The notes under the pieces: generated by a model
The model's database searches: none
What the model saw: only the letters and a program-made list of their open reading frames with translations
What the model was told of the DNA's origin: nothing
Position numbers and translations under genes: made by a program
Assembly (NCBI RefSeq): GCF_000746525.1
Contig: NZ_CP009048.1
Coordinates: forward strand, 2,597,501 to 2,661,500
Source of the DNA: Pseudomonas alkylphenolica
GTDB lineage: Bacteria; Pseudomonadota; Gammaproteobacteria; Pseudomonadales; Pseudomonadaceae
Direction of reading: 5' to 3'
DNA: 64,000 nt
Shown: piece after piece, positions 15,995-25,505 of the stretch
Numbering within the stretch: the first letter of the stretch is position 1
Layout: each line of letters begins with the position of its first letter

Positions 15995-18235
15995 ATGAGC
16001 ACAAGAATCCTCGCCCTTGATGACAAACTGGTCCTGCCCGCGACCCTGGGCACCACCCTCAATCGCTTGCTGCCGATCGGCTTTGCGCTGATCGGCATCG
16101 GCCTGTCGGTGGCGCTTGGGCGCCTGGACGTGCAGCGCCAGGAAAGCGAACTGGTGGCCAATGCCGGCGCACGTCTGTCCGGGGTGCGCGCCGCCCTGGA
16201 GGCGCAGTTGCGCTCGGCCTTTGGCGAAACCGAAGGCATTGCCCAACTGATCAGCGCCGACGGCCAGATCAGCCCCGAGCACTTTCATGACATGGCACGC
16301 CAGGCCATCGCCTCGGTTCCGCATATCCGCCATATCTCGGTGGCGCCGGGCGATGTGATTGACGATGTCTATCCGATCAAGGGCAACCAGAGCATCATCG
16401 GCGTCGACTACCGTCACCTGCCGGACCAGTACCCGATGCTGCAACGCGCGCGCGACCACTACAGCCCGGTGCTGGCAGGGCCCGTGCAGCTGTACCAGGG
16501 CGGTCGCGGGCTGATCTACCGGCGCCCGGTATTTCTCAAGGGGCACAAGGGCGTCAAGCTGTACTGGGGCAATGTCTCGATCGTGGCAGACATTGACCGC
16601 TTGCTCAGCGCCGCAGGGCTGGACCTTGACCCGGGCTATGAACTGGCCCTGCGCGGTGCCGATGGCCAGGGCTCGGCGGGTGCGATGATCTGGGGTAACC
16701 CCAAGCTGTTTGAAGAGCATGCGGTAACGGTCAATGTCGATGTGCCCGGCGGGCTGTGGCAACTGGCGGCGAGCCCCTTGGGTGGCTGGCCGTCCATGAG
16801 CCTGTTTGCCTCACCCTTGTTCCTGTTTGCGTTGACCTGTACCGGACTGTTCAGTGTCTTTGTCGCCCAGCTCAACCGCAGCAACCACCTGATCAACCTG
16901 CGCAACCGCGAACTCAAACAGTCCCAGGCGCAGCTGGAGCGCTTGGCCCACTATGACGTGATCACCGGTTTGCCTAACCGGGTGTTGTTCAATCAGCGCC
17001 TGCAAGAGGCGATCAACGCTGAGCAGCACCTGGCCGTACTGGTTCTGGATATCGACGGTTTCAAGCAGGTCAACGACAGCCTCGGGCATCCGATGGGCGA
17101 CCTGTTGCTGCAACAGGCCACCGCGCGCTTCGTGCAAGTGCTTGATGTTCAGGATGGCCTTTGCCGCCTGGGCGGGGATGAATTCGCGTTCTTGTTGATT
17201 GGCGCTGAGCACGCCTGTATTGACCGGGTTCAAGGCCTGCTGCAAACCCTGCAGCTACCCTTCGACCTCAATGGCAACGCGGCCTTGGTCACCGGCAGCA
17301 TCGGTCTTGCCTGGCACCCTGAACATGGCCAGAGCAGCGACCGCTTGATGCGCCATGCCGACACTGCCATGTATGCCGCCAAGGAGAGCGGGCGCAACGC
17401 CTGGCGGCTGTACCACCCGGACATGACCGAGCGCCTGCAGGAGCGTCTGTGCCTGGAGCGCAACCTGCGCCGGGCGTTGCAGAACAATGAATTCGAACTC
17501 TGGTACCAACCGAAGATCGACCTGTTCAGTGGGCGTGTCGAAGGCGCCGAAGCGCTGCTGCGCTGGCGCGATCCCGATTATGGCCTGGTATCGCCGGCGC
17601 AGTTCATTCCGCTGGCCGAGCGTACCGGTCTGATCATTCCCCTGGGGGAAAAGGTGCTCGAGCTTGCCTGCCAGCAGATCGCCGCCTGGCGCGCTGCCGA
17701 CTGCCTGCCGGGCCCGTTGGCGATCAACGTTGCAGCCTTGCAGATCGAGCGCAGTGACTATGTCGCCAGCCTGTCGCGCAGCCTGAAACGTTATGACCTG
17801 CCGCCGACCCTGCTGGAGGTGGAAATCACCGAAAGCCTGTTGATGGAAAGCCAGCAGCAGGCCTGTGCGGCATTGGCCCAGCTGCAGGCCATGGGGGTGG
17901 CAACCGCGGTGGATGACTTCGGCACCGGTTACTCGTCGCTGGCCTACCTCAAGTCGCTGCCCATCGATCACCTGAAGATCGACCGCGCCTTCATCAAGGA
18001 TTTGCCCGCGGATGATGACGCGGTGGCGATTACCCGGGCGATCATCGACCTGGGCCATGCCCTGGGCTTTCACATCACCGCCGAAGGCATCGAGACCCAG
18101 GCCCAGTATGACTTTCTGCGCAATGCCGGCTGTGACCAGGGCCAGGGTTTCCTGATGGCGCGGCCGATGCCAGCGCAGGCGTTACAGACCTGGCTGGCTG
18201 ATCGTCAGATGCGCCAACACCTGGCGATTGATTGA
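15995..18235 (+). CDS. Membrane GGDEF-EAL cyclic-di-GMP enzyme with CHASE-type sensor
   Basis: This 746-residue protein should make and/or degrade cyclic di-GMP in response to a periplasmic signal. A membrane segment (about residues 21-43) and another near 265-290 flank a CHASE-like domain (YPMLQRARDHYSPVLAGPVQL...GLIYRRPVF). The GGDEF motif is intact at 393-397, but the upstream I-site reads D-x-x-D, not R-x-x-D, so product inhibition is probably lost. The EAL domain keeps E519-A-L, the ITESLLME helix and DDFGTGYSSLAYL, so phosphodiesterase activity is expected. The stop is one base from the convergent neighbour's stop. Cyclic di-GMP commonly controls exopolysaccharide in pseudomonads, but no direct link is visible here. 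Confidence 0.9.
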   Translation: MSTRILALDDKLVLPATLGTTLNRLLPIGFALIGIGLSVALGRLDVQRQESELVANAGARLSGVRAALEAQLRSAFGETEGIAQLISADGQISPEHFHDMARQAIASVPHIRHISVAPGDVIDDVYPIKGNQSIIGVDYRHLPDQYPMLQRARDHYSPVLAGPVQLYQGGRGLIYRRPVFLKGHKGVKLYWGNVSIVADIDRLLSAAGLDLDPGYELALRGADGQGSAGAMIWGNPKLFEEHAVTVNVDVPGGLWQLAASPLGGWPSMSLFASPLFLFALTCTGLFSVFVAQLNRSNHLINLRNRELKQSQAQLERLAHYDVITGLPNRVLFNQRLQEAINAEQHLAVLVLDIDGFKQVNDSLGHPMGDLLLQQATARFVQVLDVQDGLCRLGGDEFAFLLIGAEHACIDRVQGLLQTLQLPFDLNGNAALVTGSIGLAWHPEHGQSSDRLMRHADTAMYAAKESGRNAWRLYHPDMTERLQERLCLERNLRRALQNNEFELWYQPKIDLFSGRVEGAEALLRWRDPDYGLVSPAQFIPLAERTGLIIPLGEKVLELACQQIAAWRAADCLPGPLAINVAALQIERSDYVASLSRSLKRYDLPPTLLEVEITESLLMESQQQACAALAQLQAMGVATAVDDFGTGYSSLAYLKSLPIDHLKIDRAFIKDLPADDDAVAITRAIIDLGHALGFHITAEGIETQAQYDFLRNAGCDQGQGFLMARPMPAQALQTWLADRQMRQHLAID

Positions 18236-18236
18236 G

Positions 18237-21200
18237 TCAGCGGTGTTCAATCTCCAGGTCCAGCAGCCGTTCTGCAGGCAGCGCCAGCATGCGTCTGCGG
18301 TAGTACTGATCCTGGTCCATGCGCGTAAGACGCCGCCAGGCCTCGGCATGCGAGTCGGGCAGGGTGTCGCGGTACCAGTTGCTCTCGACCAGCGCTCGCA
18401 GGTCGCGGCGATACTGCAGTGGCAGGCGCTCCCAGATGCCCATCTGGTCCGCACTGGCGCCGCCGAGCAGCTCTTCGTAGTCAACGTCCGGAATCAATAA
18501 ATCTATACCGGTGGCCTGGTAGTAGCTGTCGATTTGCGCCCATACCTGCGCACTTAAGGCGTTGCCCTCCAGTCGCAATGCCCGCGCCGCAGGGTGTGGG
18601 ATGGCGTCTACCGCTGGCAGGTTTGCCAGCGGGTTGTAGGCGAAATCCAGCAACAGGGGGTCGACCAGCCCCTGCAAGCCGTTGGACAACTCGCTCAGGC
18701 CACAGCGGGTCAGGAACACGGTGCGCAGATGGGGTAGCGCGGTGAAGTCCGGAGCGCGGCCCAGCGGGCAATGCGAGAGGTCGAGTACGCGCAGGTTGAC
18801 GAGGCTGTCGAGCCTTGCCTGGGCGCTGGCGTCCCAGACCAGTGGGTTGTGCTCCAGGTCCAGCCAAACCAGTGTCTGTGGCATGCCCACGCGGGGCATC
18901 TGGTTGACGCCACAGCGGGTCAGCCGCAGGCGCTCCAGGGCGGGGAAGCGCTGGTACAATTCTGCCGGCAAGGTCGTCACACCCGGGTTGCCGGAAAGGT
19001 CCAGTTCGCCGATATGAGTGAAGTCATCGGGCAGCGCCAGCGTGATAAGGTCCTGGTCATTCAGACTTAGGGCCGAGAGGTCCAGGGTATGCAGGGCGTT
19101 GCCGTTCATTAGCGTCTGCCCAGCGTTACGCCGCCAGGCATTTTCTATGCGCTGGATGGCTCGCCGCCGGTTTGGTACCGGCACTGCCCAGTCGACCAGG
19201 TCGCGGCGCAGTTCCTGCAGTCGATCTTCCAGTCGGTCCAGTTCGACTGTTGGCGACAGGCCGCGATTGCGCCAGCCCTGGATCGTCGCCTGAATGTCCA
19301 GATCGGACGTGCTGGGAAACAGCCGCCGATAGCGCACCGCCACTGGCGTGTGCAGAAACTGCCGCGAGTAACCCCGGGGCGGTTCGCCGCCGCGCAACAT
19401 CCCTTCGCCCCAACGGTTTGGCTGATAACCCCACAGGCTTCGAATCAGTGCGCTGCGGTCATCGGCAACCATCATCAATACGCGTTCGCGCAAGGCTTCC
19501 CCAGCATTGGCCGCAAGTCCCATGGCCAGACGCTTGGGGCTGGGCAGTGCCGCCTCGACCGCGCGACACAGGTCATGGTCGATCACCCCGGGAGCCGGGC
19601 GCTCACCAAGGTAGGCCTCGTAACCATCAAGCGATTTGACCACCACCACCCGCTCGCTTGCCTGCACCTCGCCAATGGCGTGCAGCACTGTACCTTGCGG
19701 GCTGCCAGCGCGAATCTCCAGGCGCAGCTCTGGCGACCAGCCGGGCAGGCGCTTCAGGCACACCAGCAATAGTCGTTCGCTGTTATCGCTGACCAGCCGC
19801 GGCAGCCACAACCCCAGGGCGGCGCGGGTCAGCGGCAGGTCGCTGGCCAGTTGGCTGGCGCGTTGTTCAAGCGCTGCGGATAACGAGCCTTCGGTGCGCA
19901 GGCTTTCAAGGGTATAGGCCAGCGGCTCGGGGATGGGTTGATTGGCCAGGTGGGTCTGCAGCACGAGTTCCTCGCTCGTGCCGCTTACTTGCATTGCCCT
20001 GATCAGATCGACATCGTCCAATCCCTGATAGTCCGGACTCAACCGTCGCACCAGGCGCGCGCCAGACCACGCATGGGGTTGCTCATGTTCAGCGCGCCAG
20101 GCGCCTTCGCCGTTGTGCTCCAGCAGCGGCTGATAGGCCTCCGGGTTGCTGGGGTGGACGATGCGCCAGCGGTCCAGGGCCGGGTCCAGGCGCTGCTCAA
20201 AGACATGGCCATCGAAGCGGATGAAGCTGCGGCCTTGGTGCTCGAACTGCCCGGCGCTATTGGCTTGCAGCTGTTCGGGCAGCACAACGTCACTGGCATA
20301 GGAAACAAGCTCGGGACGCCACAGACGCTGGGTACCTGCGGCGCTGCGAACGGGTTCGAGACTTTCCATCAGCGGGCTGTTGAACAGTTTTGGCACCACC
20401 TTGCCGGCCACATGCAGCCCGCAGATCAGTGCCAGGTTCAGCCCAACCGCTTCCAGGTGGCGCAGTGCCAACTGACGATCACCAACGTTCCAGGCCTGGT
20501 AACCCTCATACACCTCGTCGAGCAACTGACAGACCATCACTGCCGTCATCAGCGTGCCGACACCGGGGACAAACAGACCGGCCACCATCAGCGCATTCAG
20601 ACCAAGGCTCTCGTACAGTGCCTGACGCCGTTTGCGCGCCTGCTCGTCGGCATCGGCGGTCGGCACCGCGAGCTGACGGGCCTCGGTTTTCAGCCGGGCG
20701 ACATGGTCCTGGTGGAGGAAGCTGAACAGCTCACCTTCGATGGCGACCGACTCCAGGTACAGCGACGCGTTACCGTTGGCATCAAGGTTCTGTCGCAAAC
20801 GGCTGAGGAACGTTTGCTGCTGATCGCGCGGGACGTAGGCCAGAAAGCGTTGCCGGAAGTCCGCCTGCCGCAGGTCATCGCGCAAATGCTCATGCAATGC
20901 GGACAGGTTCGCGAACTGGCGCAACGAAATCCCGTGACCCGGCAAGTGGAGCAGCAGGCCCGTTTCGCCCAGGTCTAGGATCAGCACCTCATGCAAGGTG
21001 ATACCGAACAGGCTCAACTGGCTGCAGGTCAGTGTCGTGCCTTCGTCGAGCAATGCCTGCAGCTTGTCCAGTGCCTTGCCGTTCACATGGTGACGGAGGA
21101 AGGCGAGGTCTGCGGCCAGGCGCAGACGATCCTGGTGAACCCTGATCGCCAGCGTGGCGACCTGCGCGGAGGCGAACACGGATGCCAGGTGTGTCTGGTA

Positions 21201-21839
21201 GCGCTGACCGAGGTCCAGGGATCGGCAGGTACGTGCGAAATTTTCCGGGGACAGCCTTAAAGGCTTGATCGAGTAGGCCTCGGATTCCAGCTCGATGTCG
21301 ACCAGTGTTTCGCTGTCACCCAGTGTGGTCTTGCCAATCACCACGGTCTTTTCAACCTGCGCATCACCTGCCAGGGCCAGCGCGCTTTCGCGGCTGAACT
21401 CGATCGCGTTTTCGAAGTTGTGCAGGGCGGCGTCGAGCAGGCTTCGGCGTTCGTGCTGGCTGACGTAGGTTTGCCAGGTAAACAGGTGATGGATGTGGAT
21501 CAGTTCGCTGCTGCGTAACGGGACCGACAATTGGTGGTGGGTTGCCAGCGCTTGTGCAAGCAGGGGTTCGGCGAATTCTGCAATGTTCTTCAAGCCCTTC
21601 AGTGCGCGGGCCAGGGTGTTCTGTGAGCGCGCCAGGCGTGTCTGGCTGGCTTGAACGGCCTCGCGCAGATCGGGTGCGGCATTGGCGAACCAGTCGGCCT
21701 CTTCGCCGGGCAGACCTTGGGCGGGCAGCAGGGTTTCGTGCAAGGTTTGCCACTGCTCGGGAGAAGCGTGTTGACTCCAGGCCGGAAGCTGGCGCTCGAT
21801 CAGCTGTTGGTGCGGGTTTTCCAGGTCTATGGATGGCAT
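18237..21839 (-). CDS. Large toxin-like LRR protein (DUF6543-type N-terminus) lacking an NEL domain
   Basis: This 1200-residue protein resembles the big Pseudomonas proteins with a dermonecrotic-toxin-like N-terminal domain, hydrophobic central helices and leucine-rich repeats. Here a long helical N-terminal part (residues 1-420) is followed by two hydrophobic stretches near 430-500 (LNALMVAGLFVPGVGTLMTA; LNLALICGLHVAGKVV). Leucine-rich repeats occupy about 960-1105 (IGELDLSGNPGVTTLPAEL; LVWLDLEHNPLVW). In typical relatives a cysteine-dependent NEL ubiquitin-ligase domain follows the repeats. This one stops 95 residues after the repeats, with no NEL cysteine motif. The start at 21839 follows AGGAG. 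No type III chaperone or secretion gene is nearby. It could be an effector, a contact toxin or a decayed copy. Confidence 0.65.
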   Translation of the reverse strand: MPSIDLENPHQQLIERQLPAWSQHASPEQWQTLHETLLPAQGLPGEEADWFANAAPDLREAVQASQTRLARSQNTLARALKGLKNIAEFAEPLLAQALATHHQLSVPLRSSELIHIHHLFTWQTYVSQHERRSLLDAALHNFENAIEFSRESALALAGDAQVEKTVVIGKTTLGDSETLVDIELESEAYSIKPLRLSPENFARTCRSLDLGQRYQTHLASVFASAQVATLAIRVHQDRLRLAADLAFLRHHVNGKALDKLQALLDEGTTLTCSQLSLFGITLHEVLILDLGETGLLLHLPGHGISLRQFANLSALHEHLRDDLRQADFRQRFLAYVPRDQQQTFLSRLRQNLDANGNASLYLESVAIEGELFSFLHQDHVARLKTEARQLAVPTADADEQARKRRQALYESLGLNALMVAGLFVPGVGTLMTAVMVCQLLDEVYEGYQAWNVGDRQLALRHLEAVGLNLALICGLHVAGKVVPKLFNSPLMESLEPVRSAAGTQRLWRPELVSYASDVVLPEQLQANSAGQFEHQGRSFIRFDGHVFEQRLDPALDRWRIVHPSNPEAYQPLLEHNGEGAWRAEHEQPHAWSGARLVRRLSPDYQGLDDVDLIRAMQVSGTSEELVLQTHLANQPIPEPLAYTLESLRTEGSLSAALEQRASQLASDLPLTRAALGLWLPRLVSDNSERLLLVCLKRLPGWSPELRLEIRAGSPQGTVLHAIGEVQASERVVVVKSLDGYEAYLGERPAPGVIDHDLCRAVEAALPSPKRLAMGLAANAGEALRERVLMMVADDRSALIRSLWGYQPNRWGEGMLRGGEPPRGYSRQFLHTPVAVRYRRLFPSTSDLDIQATIQGWRNRGLSPTVELDRLEDRLQELRRDLVDWAVPVPNRRRAIQRIENAWRRNAGQTLMNGNALHTLDLSALSLNDQDLITLALPDDFTHIGELDLSGNPGVTTLPAELYQRFPALERLRLTRCGVNQMPRVGMPQTLVWLDLEHNPLVWDASAQARLDSLVNLRVLDLSHCPLGRAPDFTALPHLRTVFLTRCGLSELSNGLQGLVDPLLLDFAYNPLANLPAVDAIPHPAARALRLEGNALSAQVWAQIDSYYQATGIDLLIPDVDYEELLGGASADQMGIWERLPLQYRRDLRALVESNWYRDTLPDSHAEAWRRLTRMDQDQYYRRRMLALPAERLLDLEIEHR

Positions 21840-21919
21840 CTGCGGTGCTCCTGTTCAAGGGGCACTCAGGAGGCGGGAGGCGAGGGCGGCCAGGGTGGTA
21901 AATAGTTGTTAATGACACT

Positions 21920-21945
21920 GTGGGAGCGGGCTTGCCCCGCGATCG
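21920..21945. repeat. Single REP half-element
   Basis: GTGGGAGCGGGCTTGCCCCG followed by CGATCG is one REP unit without its usual inverted partner. It lies upstream of the LRR protein. Confidence 0.75.
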
Positions 21946-22064
21946 AGGACGAATGACTTATCCAGCACCTTTTCAGATTATCCCTCTTCCTTGTAGTCCA
22001 TTTCCCAAAGATACTTGCAACGCCTTTGAGCCGTTGCGCTGCTCTGGAGTGCAGCCTAGTCTCT

Positions 22065-22094
22065 GCCGGTCGTTGGCATTCAACGACCGGCTTT
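22065..22094 (+). other. Ten-base-pair hairpin in the 21.9-22.3 kb intergenic region
   Basis: GCCGGTCGTT and AACGACCGGC form a perfect stem with a seven-base loop, followed by TTT. It could terminate transcription or be part of a structured element preceding the small gene at 22268. The rest of the gap from 21946 to 22064 shows nothing I can name. Confidence 0.55.
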
Positions 22095-22210
22095 GACAGG
22101 CTGACCTAACCTTCAGAACATGTGCTCGCTTTATGGCGGCTGTACGTGGGGCACCTCGTGTGCGCCGAGTTGTCCTCTGGAGTTATCGGTCTGTCAACCC
22201 GCGTATAGCT

Positions 22211-22242
22211 GCCACCTTCCTGTTTGACAGCAGGATAGTGGC
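22211..22242 (+). promoter_or_regulatory. Structured leader hairpin before the small gene at 22268
   Basis: Nested stems GCCAC/GTGGC and CCTG/CAGG form a hairpin that ends 25 bases before the start codon, just ahead of the ribosome site. Its position suggests a translational or attenuation role, but no known riboswitch class fits. Confidence 0.4.
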
Positions 22243-22267
22243 CGCCTCATAAACTCCAGAGGTGTAT

Positions 22268-22498
22268 ATGCTCAAGATCGTCCCCGATCCACCCCTCCAT
22301 CCCCATGACCATTCCCTTGAAGACCTCCTCGTGCAGATCTCGGAGTATCTCGTCTGCGCACTGACCGTGGCCCAGCAGACGGTACTGCTGCACCCACAAC
22401 CGCCCGGGCAGATTCTGACGCTGGCGACCATGCATGAAATCGACAGCGCTCGCAGTCTGGTCGAGCTGGCGCTGAGCAAGGTGCAGTTGCGCCACTGA
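22268..22498 (+). CDS. Small Pseudomonas hypothetical protein (DUF6124-like)
   Basis: This 76-residue protein begins MLKIVPDPPLHPHDHSLEDLL and continues with amphipathic helices. It resembles the small Pseudomonas proteins annotated as DUF6124 (opening F/LKV-P-PP), but the match is by eye. The ATG at 22268 sits behind AGAGG; a GTG two codons upstream is an alternative. No signal peptide is present. A structured leader precedes it and another small gene of similar type follows. Function unknown. Confidence 0.6.
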   Translation: MLKIVPDPPLHPHDHSLEDLLVQISEYLVCALTVAQQTVLLHPQPPGQILTLATMHEIDSARSLVELALSKVQLRH

Positions 22499-22523
22499 GT
22501 TGAAGCTTTCCCTGTATGGGAGC

Positions 22524-22615
22524 TTGTAGGAGCGGATTCATCCGCGATGGACTGCGTAGCAGTCCCATTTCTGGGGCCGCTACGCGCCCCATCGCGGATG
22601 AATCCGCTCCTACAA
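22524..22615. repeat. REP-like inverted pair, GGAGCGGATTCATCCGC type
   Basis: TTGTAGGAGCGGATTCATCC (22524) and its reverse complement (ending 22615) enclose a short loop. This is a second REP family, distinct in core sequence from the GCGGGGCAAGCCCGC copies elsewhere in the window. It separates the two small genes. Confidence 0.8.
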
Positions 22616-22650
22616 CGGGCGTGGCGACGATAGATGTTGAGGAAGTGAAG

Positions 22651-22974
22651 ATGACTGACAGGAAAAAGCCGAGGGACTCAAGCGAGCCGCTCAAAACTTC
22701 GGGCATCGGCAGTTTCGGTGAAGGCATCGGCGGGCGAATCGATGACCGTTTGTTCCGCACCACCGCAGGTCATGATCTGGACTATGCGCTGGAGCAATCC
22801 ACCGTGCTGATGAGTTGCGTCCACAAGCTCACCTTGCAAGCCGCAGTCGATCAGGACTACACACTGGTGTGGGCGGCACATTACCTGAGCGGGATGGCCA
22901 AGGCGCTGGTTGAGGATGTGGCCCATGTTATGGCAGCAGGGGCGCCCGATTCCGAAGGAAAATTGGCGCCATAA
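22651..22974 (+). CDS. Small Pseudomonas hypothetical protein (DUF3077-like)
   Basis: This 107-residue protein was started at the ATG 22651, which follows TTGAGGAAG; the longer frame runs back into the REP repeat. After a charged N-terminus it has a helical domain (DLDYALEQSTVLMSCVHKLT; WAAHYLSGMAKALVEDVAHV) like the small Pseudomonas proteins called DUF3077. These are predicted cytoplasmic and of unknown function. A REP pair lies just upstream. Confidence 0.65.
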   Translation: MTDRKKPRDSSEPLKTSGIGSFGEGIGGRIDDRLFRTTAGHDLDYALEQSTVLMSCVHKLTLQAAVDQDYTLVWAAHYLSGMAKALVEDVAHVMAAGAPDSEGKLAP

Positions 22975-23156
22975 AATACGTGCGCTGCCCCGAAGTATTC
23001 GGCTTGCAAAGTCGCTACCCAGCACCTTTAATTGTTACTGAATGTGAGCGAGTCAGATCGTTCGTTATGGGGCTCTTGTCGTTCAAGAATATCTATTCGG
23101 GTGCTACTTGATGCTTTACTGATCTGCCACCAGGCAACAATTCACAGGACGAAGAA

Positions 23157-24314
23157 ATGAAAGCGAATTTGGTGGCAGTTGTCCGAAAGCATGTATCACC
23201 GGCAATGCGTTATGAGATCAGAACTGCGTTAAACAAGTTGCACGATATCCTCGGGCGCGCGTGCTTCTGGCGCTGGGAGATCACCCGGTTCCGGCTACAG
23301 CAGGAAAGCCCGTTCGAAATTCTGTATGTCGGCCGCAAGCAGTACCGGGATGTGGCCAAGGTGCTCATCGGCGGGAAGTCGCTGAGGGATTCGCCTGTGG
23401 CGCCCGATCAGGCGGTACCGGCCGAATCGAGTCATGTGGTGGTGGTCAGTGAGATGCCGACCTCCGGGGCCTTGAGTGTCCCTCACTATCTGAGTGCTGT
23501 GGTACCGCTGCTGGGGCGCTCCCTGGAAGAAATCACCGCCCGCTACGACAGCGAGCTGCGTCGAAGCATCCGCAAGCACCGACCGCTGTACTGGATGAAA
23601 CAGGCGTTGTCGGATGAAGAGATTGCAATGGCCGACAAACACCTGCTGCGCGCCTATGCCACGGCCAGGCAAGGTGAGCATGCGGCACAGTTTTCCACCG
23701 AGACGGTGTTTCGCCTGGCCAAGACCGTCGGCCGGCTCGACCTGATCATGCAGGGCGACGAAGTGGTTGGCTGTCACCTTGGCTGCGAAATCACGCGGGG
23801 TACAAAACGCTACTGGAGCACCCTGCGTTTTGGCTATTGCGAAGCGGTTTTTTCAGATGCGAAAAAACTCAAAGAAGCCAACTCGATCAACACTTACATG
23901 GCCCTGGAGTGGGCCGTGGAAAATGGTTTTGATTATTACGACATAGGCCTTTGTCTGGCGCGCCCGGATGACGGGCTGTTGAAGTGGAAACGGCGGCGCG
24001 GCGGCGATATCGATTCATTGGGTAATCACGCTTATATGTTTGTGCGGTTGCCAAAGACAGGCACGGCCAAGTTCTTGTGGGACACACCGCTATTTGCTGT
24101 TGAAGGTGACAAATTAACGCTCCACCTGGGTTTGCCGGACGGCGCAAGTGATGACGAAGTTGCCGACCGTTATCACGAAATGGTGTTTGGCGGATTGCAC
24201 AAAATTTATCTCTACGGTGGCAAAAGTTCGGGTGAACTGTTTGTGGAAACGCTGCGAAGTCGTTACGCCAACTTGCAGTCCCCGCCATTGATGGAACGGA
24301 TTCCTTCCAACTAA
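23157..24314 (+). CDS. FemAB/GNAT-like acyltransferase of the exopolysaccharide locus
   Basis: This 385-residue soluble protein has the look of a double GNAT fold related to FemAB and the CelD-type acetyltransferases. The first part ends in a basic helix (RYDSELRRSIRKHRPLYWMK). The second shows the strand pair LIMQGDEVVGCHLGCEITRG, then an AMP-like helix region (EANSINTYMALEWAVENGFDYYDIG) and LLKWKRRRGG. Such proteins transfer acyl or aminoacyl groups to sugars or peptides. The start follows GGACGAAGAA. It is the first gene of the exopolysaccharide locus and lies 75 bases before the GT61-like gene. The substrate is not evident. Confidence 0.65.
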   Translation: MKANLVAVVRKHVSPAMRYEIRTALNKLHDILGRACFWRWEITRFRLQQESPFEILYVGRKQYRDVAKVLIGGKSLRDSPVAPDQAVPAESSHVVVVSEMPTSGALSVPHYLSAVVPLLGRSLEEITARYDSELRRSIRKHRPLYWMKQALSDEEIAMADKHLLRAYATARQGEHAAQFSTETVFRLAKTVGRLDLIMQGDEVVGCHLGCEITRGTKRYWSTLRFGYCEAVFSDAKKLKEANSINTYMALEWAVENGFDYYDIGLCLARPDDGLLKWKRRRGGDIDSLGNHAYMFVRLPKTGTAKFLWDTPLFAVEGDKLTLHLGLPDGASDDEVADRYHEMVFGGLHKIYLYGGKSSGELFVETLRSRYANLQSPPLMERIPSN

Positions 24315-24389
24315 GCAATGTTCAGGGTCGAGGTCAACGCGGGCGCTGTGCGCCTGTCGATTGACCGTGCCTTGAGGGGAGTGATCTTC

Positions 24390-25505
24390 ATGGAAAGTAA
24401 TCTTTCGAATTTCAGTGCGTCGAGCGCTGGAAAACAAAAAAGAATCTCACTTTCCGCCTATAAATTCATGGCGAGAAAACTGTTTGCGCGCAAAGCAGAA
24501 ATCAACCTGAAAAATGTGGCGGCGAAAAGCTGGGATATTGCCCCAGGTGAAACAACGGTTTCGCCACCGGCTTTTTTTCTGCCCGGCCAGTTAGAGCGTG
24601 TCAGCGCCTGGGAGGCGCGTTTTTTTCCTTTCGAGCATCCTGCCCGTACCATGCACGGGCGCCTGAGGATGGATCATGGCGCGACACGCGGCCACTTGAT
24701 AAAGGACGTCTGGCTGATCGATGGAGCCCTGTACAAGGGCAACGCCAGCCTGTGGTTGTCGCTGAACCCCACCAAGCTTCCACGCATCGTTGTGGACACC
24801 GAGATCGAGCGTGGGGCCGCTTATTGCACGCAAAATGGCAATACCTGGTTTGGTACGTGGTTGATGGAAGACTGCGTGACCTACGCACTGGCCTGCAACG
24901 AAGGGGTGCCGGTGACCACCGCGCCATCCGCCAGGTTTCCGATCTTTTCCCAGGCGCCGGCCTATGAGAACTGGCTCGGCATGAAGCCGGTTCGCTTAAG
25001 CAGTGCGTTTTTTCGTGAGCTGGTGCTGTTCGATGACTTGAGCAACAACCGCAGCCGACATTTACGCTACCGTGCGATGGGGGAAAAACTGCTCTCGCAC
25101 GTGAGCTACGCCTCTCACCCTGGCGTATTCATTCTTCGCGGCGGCGATGGTGACTTGCGTTTATTGCGCAATGAAATCGCGATCGCTGAGCATTTGCACA
25201 AAACCCGCGGGTTTCGCATTCTCGATCCGTTGAGAACGGATGTTCCGACCATTGTTGCGACCTGCGCCGGGGCGAGGGTCGTGATGGGGGTTGAGGGGAG
25301 CCAGTTGGTTCATGGTGTCAATGTACTGCAGCCGGGTGGGTCGTTGTTGGTGCTGCAGCCACCGAACCGTTTTGTCAGCTACTACAAGTTCCTCACTGAC
25401 CGCGACAATCAGCACTTCGGCTTTGTGGTCGGAACGCCGGAAGGCGACGGCTTCAAAATTGATATTGAAGAAGTTGAGCGCACGCTGGATCTGTTTCCGC
25501 TATAG
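24390..25505 (+). CDS. GT61-like (DUF563) glycosyltransferase
   Basis: This protein of about 371 residues matches the DUF563/GT61 pattern in its C-terminal half: FILRGGDGDLRLLRNE, then a helix-strand pair, IVATCAGARVVMGVEGSQLVH and a Gly-Gly-Ser turn (LQPGGSLLVLQPP). GT61 enzymes transfer sugars such as xylose or GlcNAc. The ATG at 24390 has TTGAGGGGAG upstream, whereas the frame opens earlier without a site. No membrane segments are present. It probably decorates or extends the polymer made by this locus. Confidence 0.65.
   Translation: MESNLSNFSASSAGKQKRISLSAYKFMARKLFARKAEINLKNVAAKSWDIAPGETTVSPPAFFLPGQLERVSAWEARFFPFEHPARTMHGRLRMDHGATRGHLIKDVWLIDGALYKGNASLWLSLNPTKLPRIVVDTEIERGAAYCTQNGNTWFGTWLMEDCVTYALACNEGVPVTTAPSARFPIFSQAPAYENWLGMKPVRLSSAFFRELVLFDDLSNNRSRHLRYRAMGEKLLSHVSYASHPGVFILRGGDGDLRLLRNEIAIAEHLHKTRGFRILDPLRTDVPTIVATCAGARVVMGVEGSQLVHGVNVLQPGGSLLVLQPPNRFVSYYKFLTDRDNQHFGFVVGTPEGDGFKIDIEEVERTLDLFPL

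Noticed and set aside
13723..16020. A 765-codon open frame on the plus strand
   Set aside because: It runs opposite the VOC and aldehyde dehydrogenase genes, whose protein motifs are clear. The antisense frame has no recognisable domain and is a by-product of GC-rich codon use.
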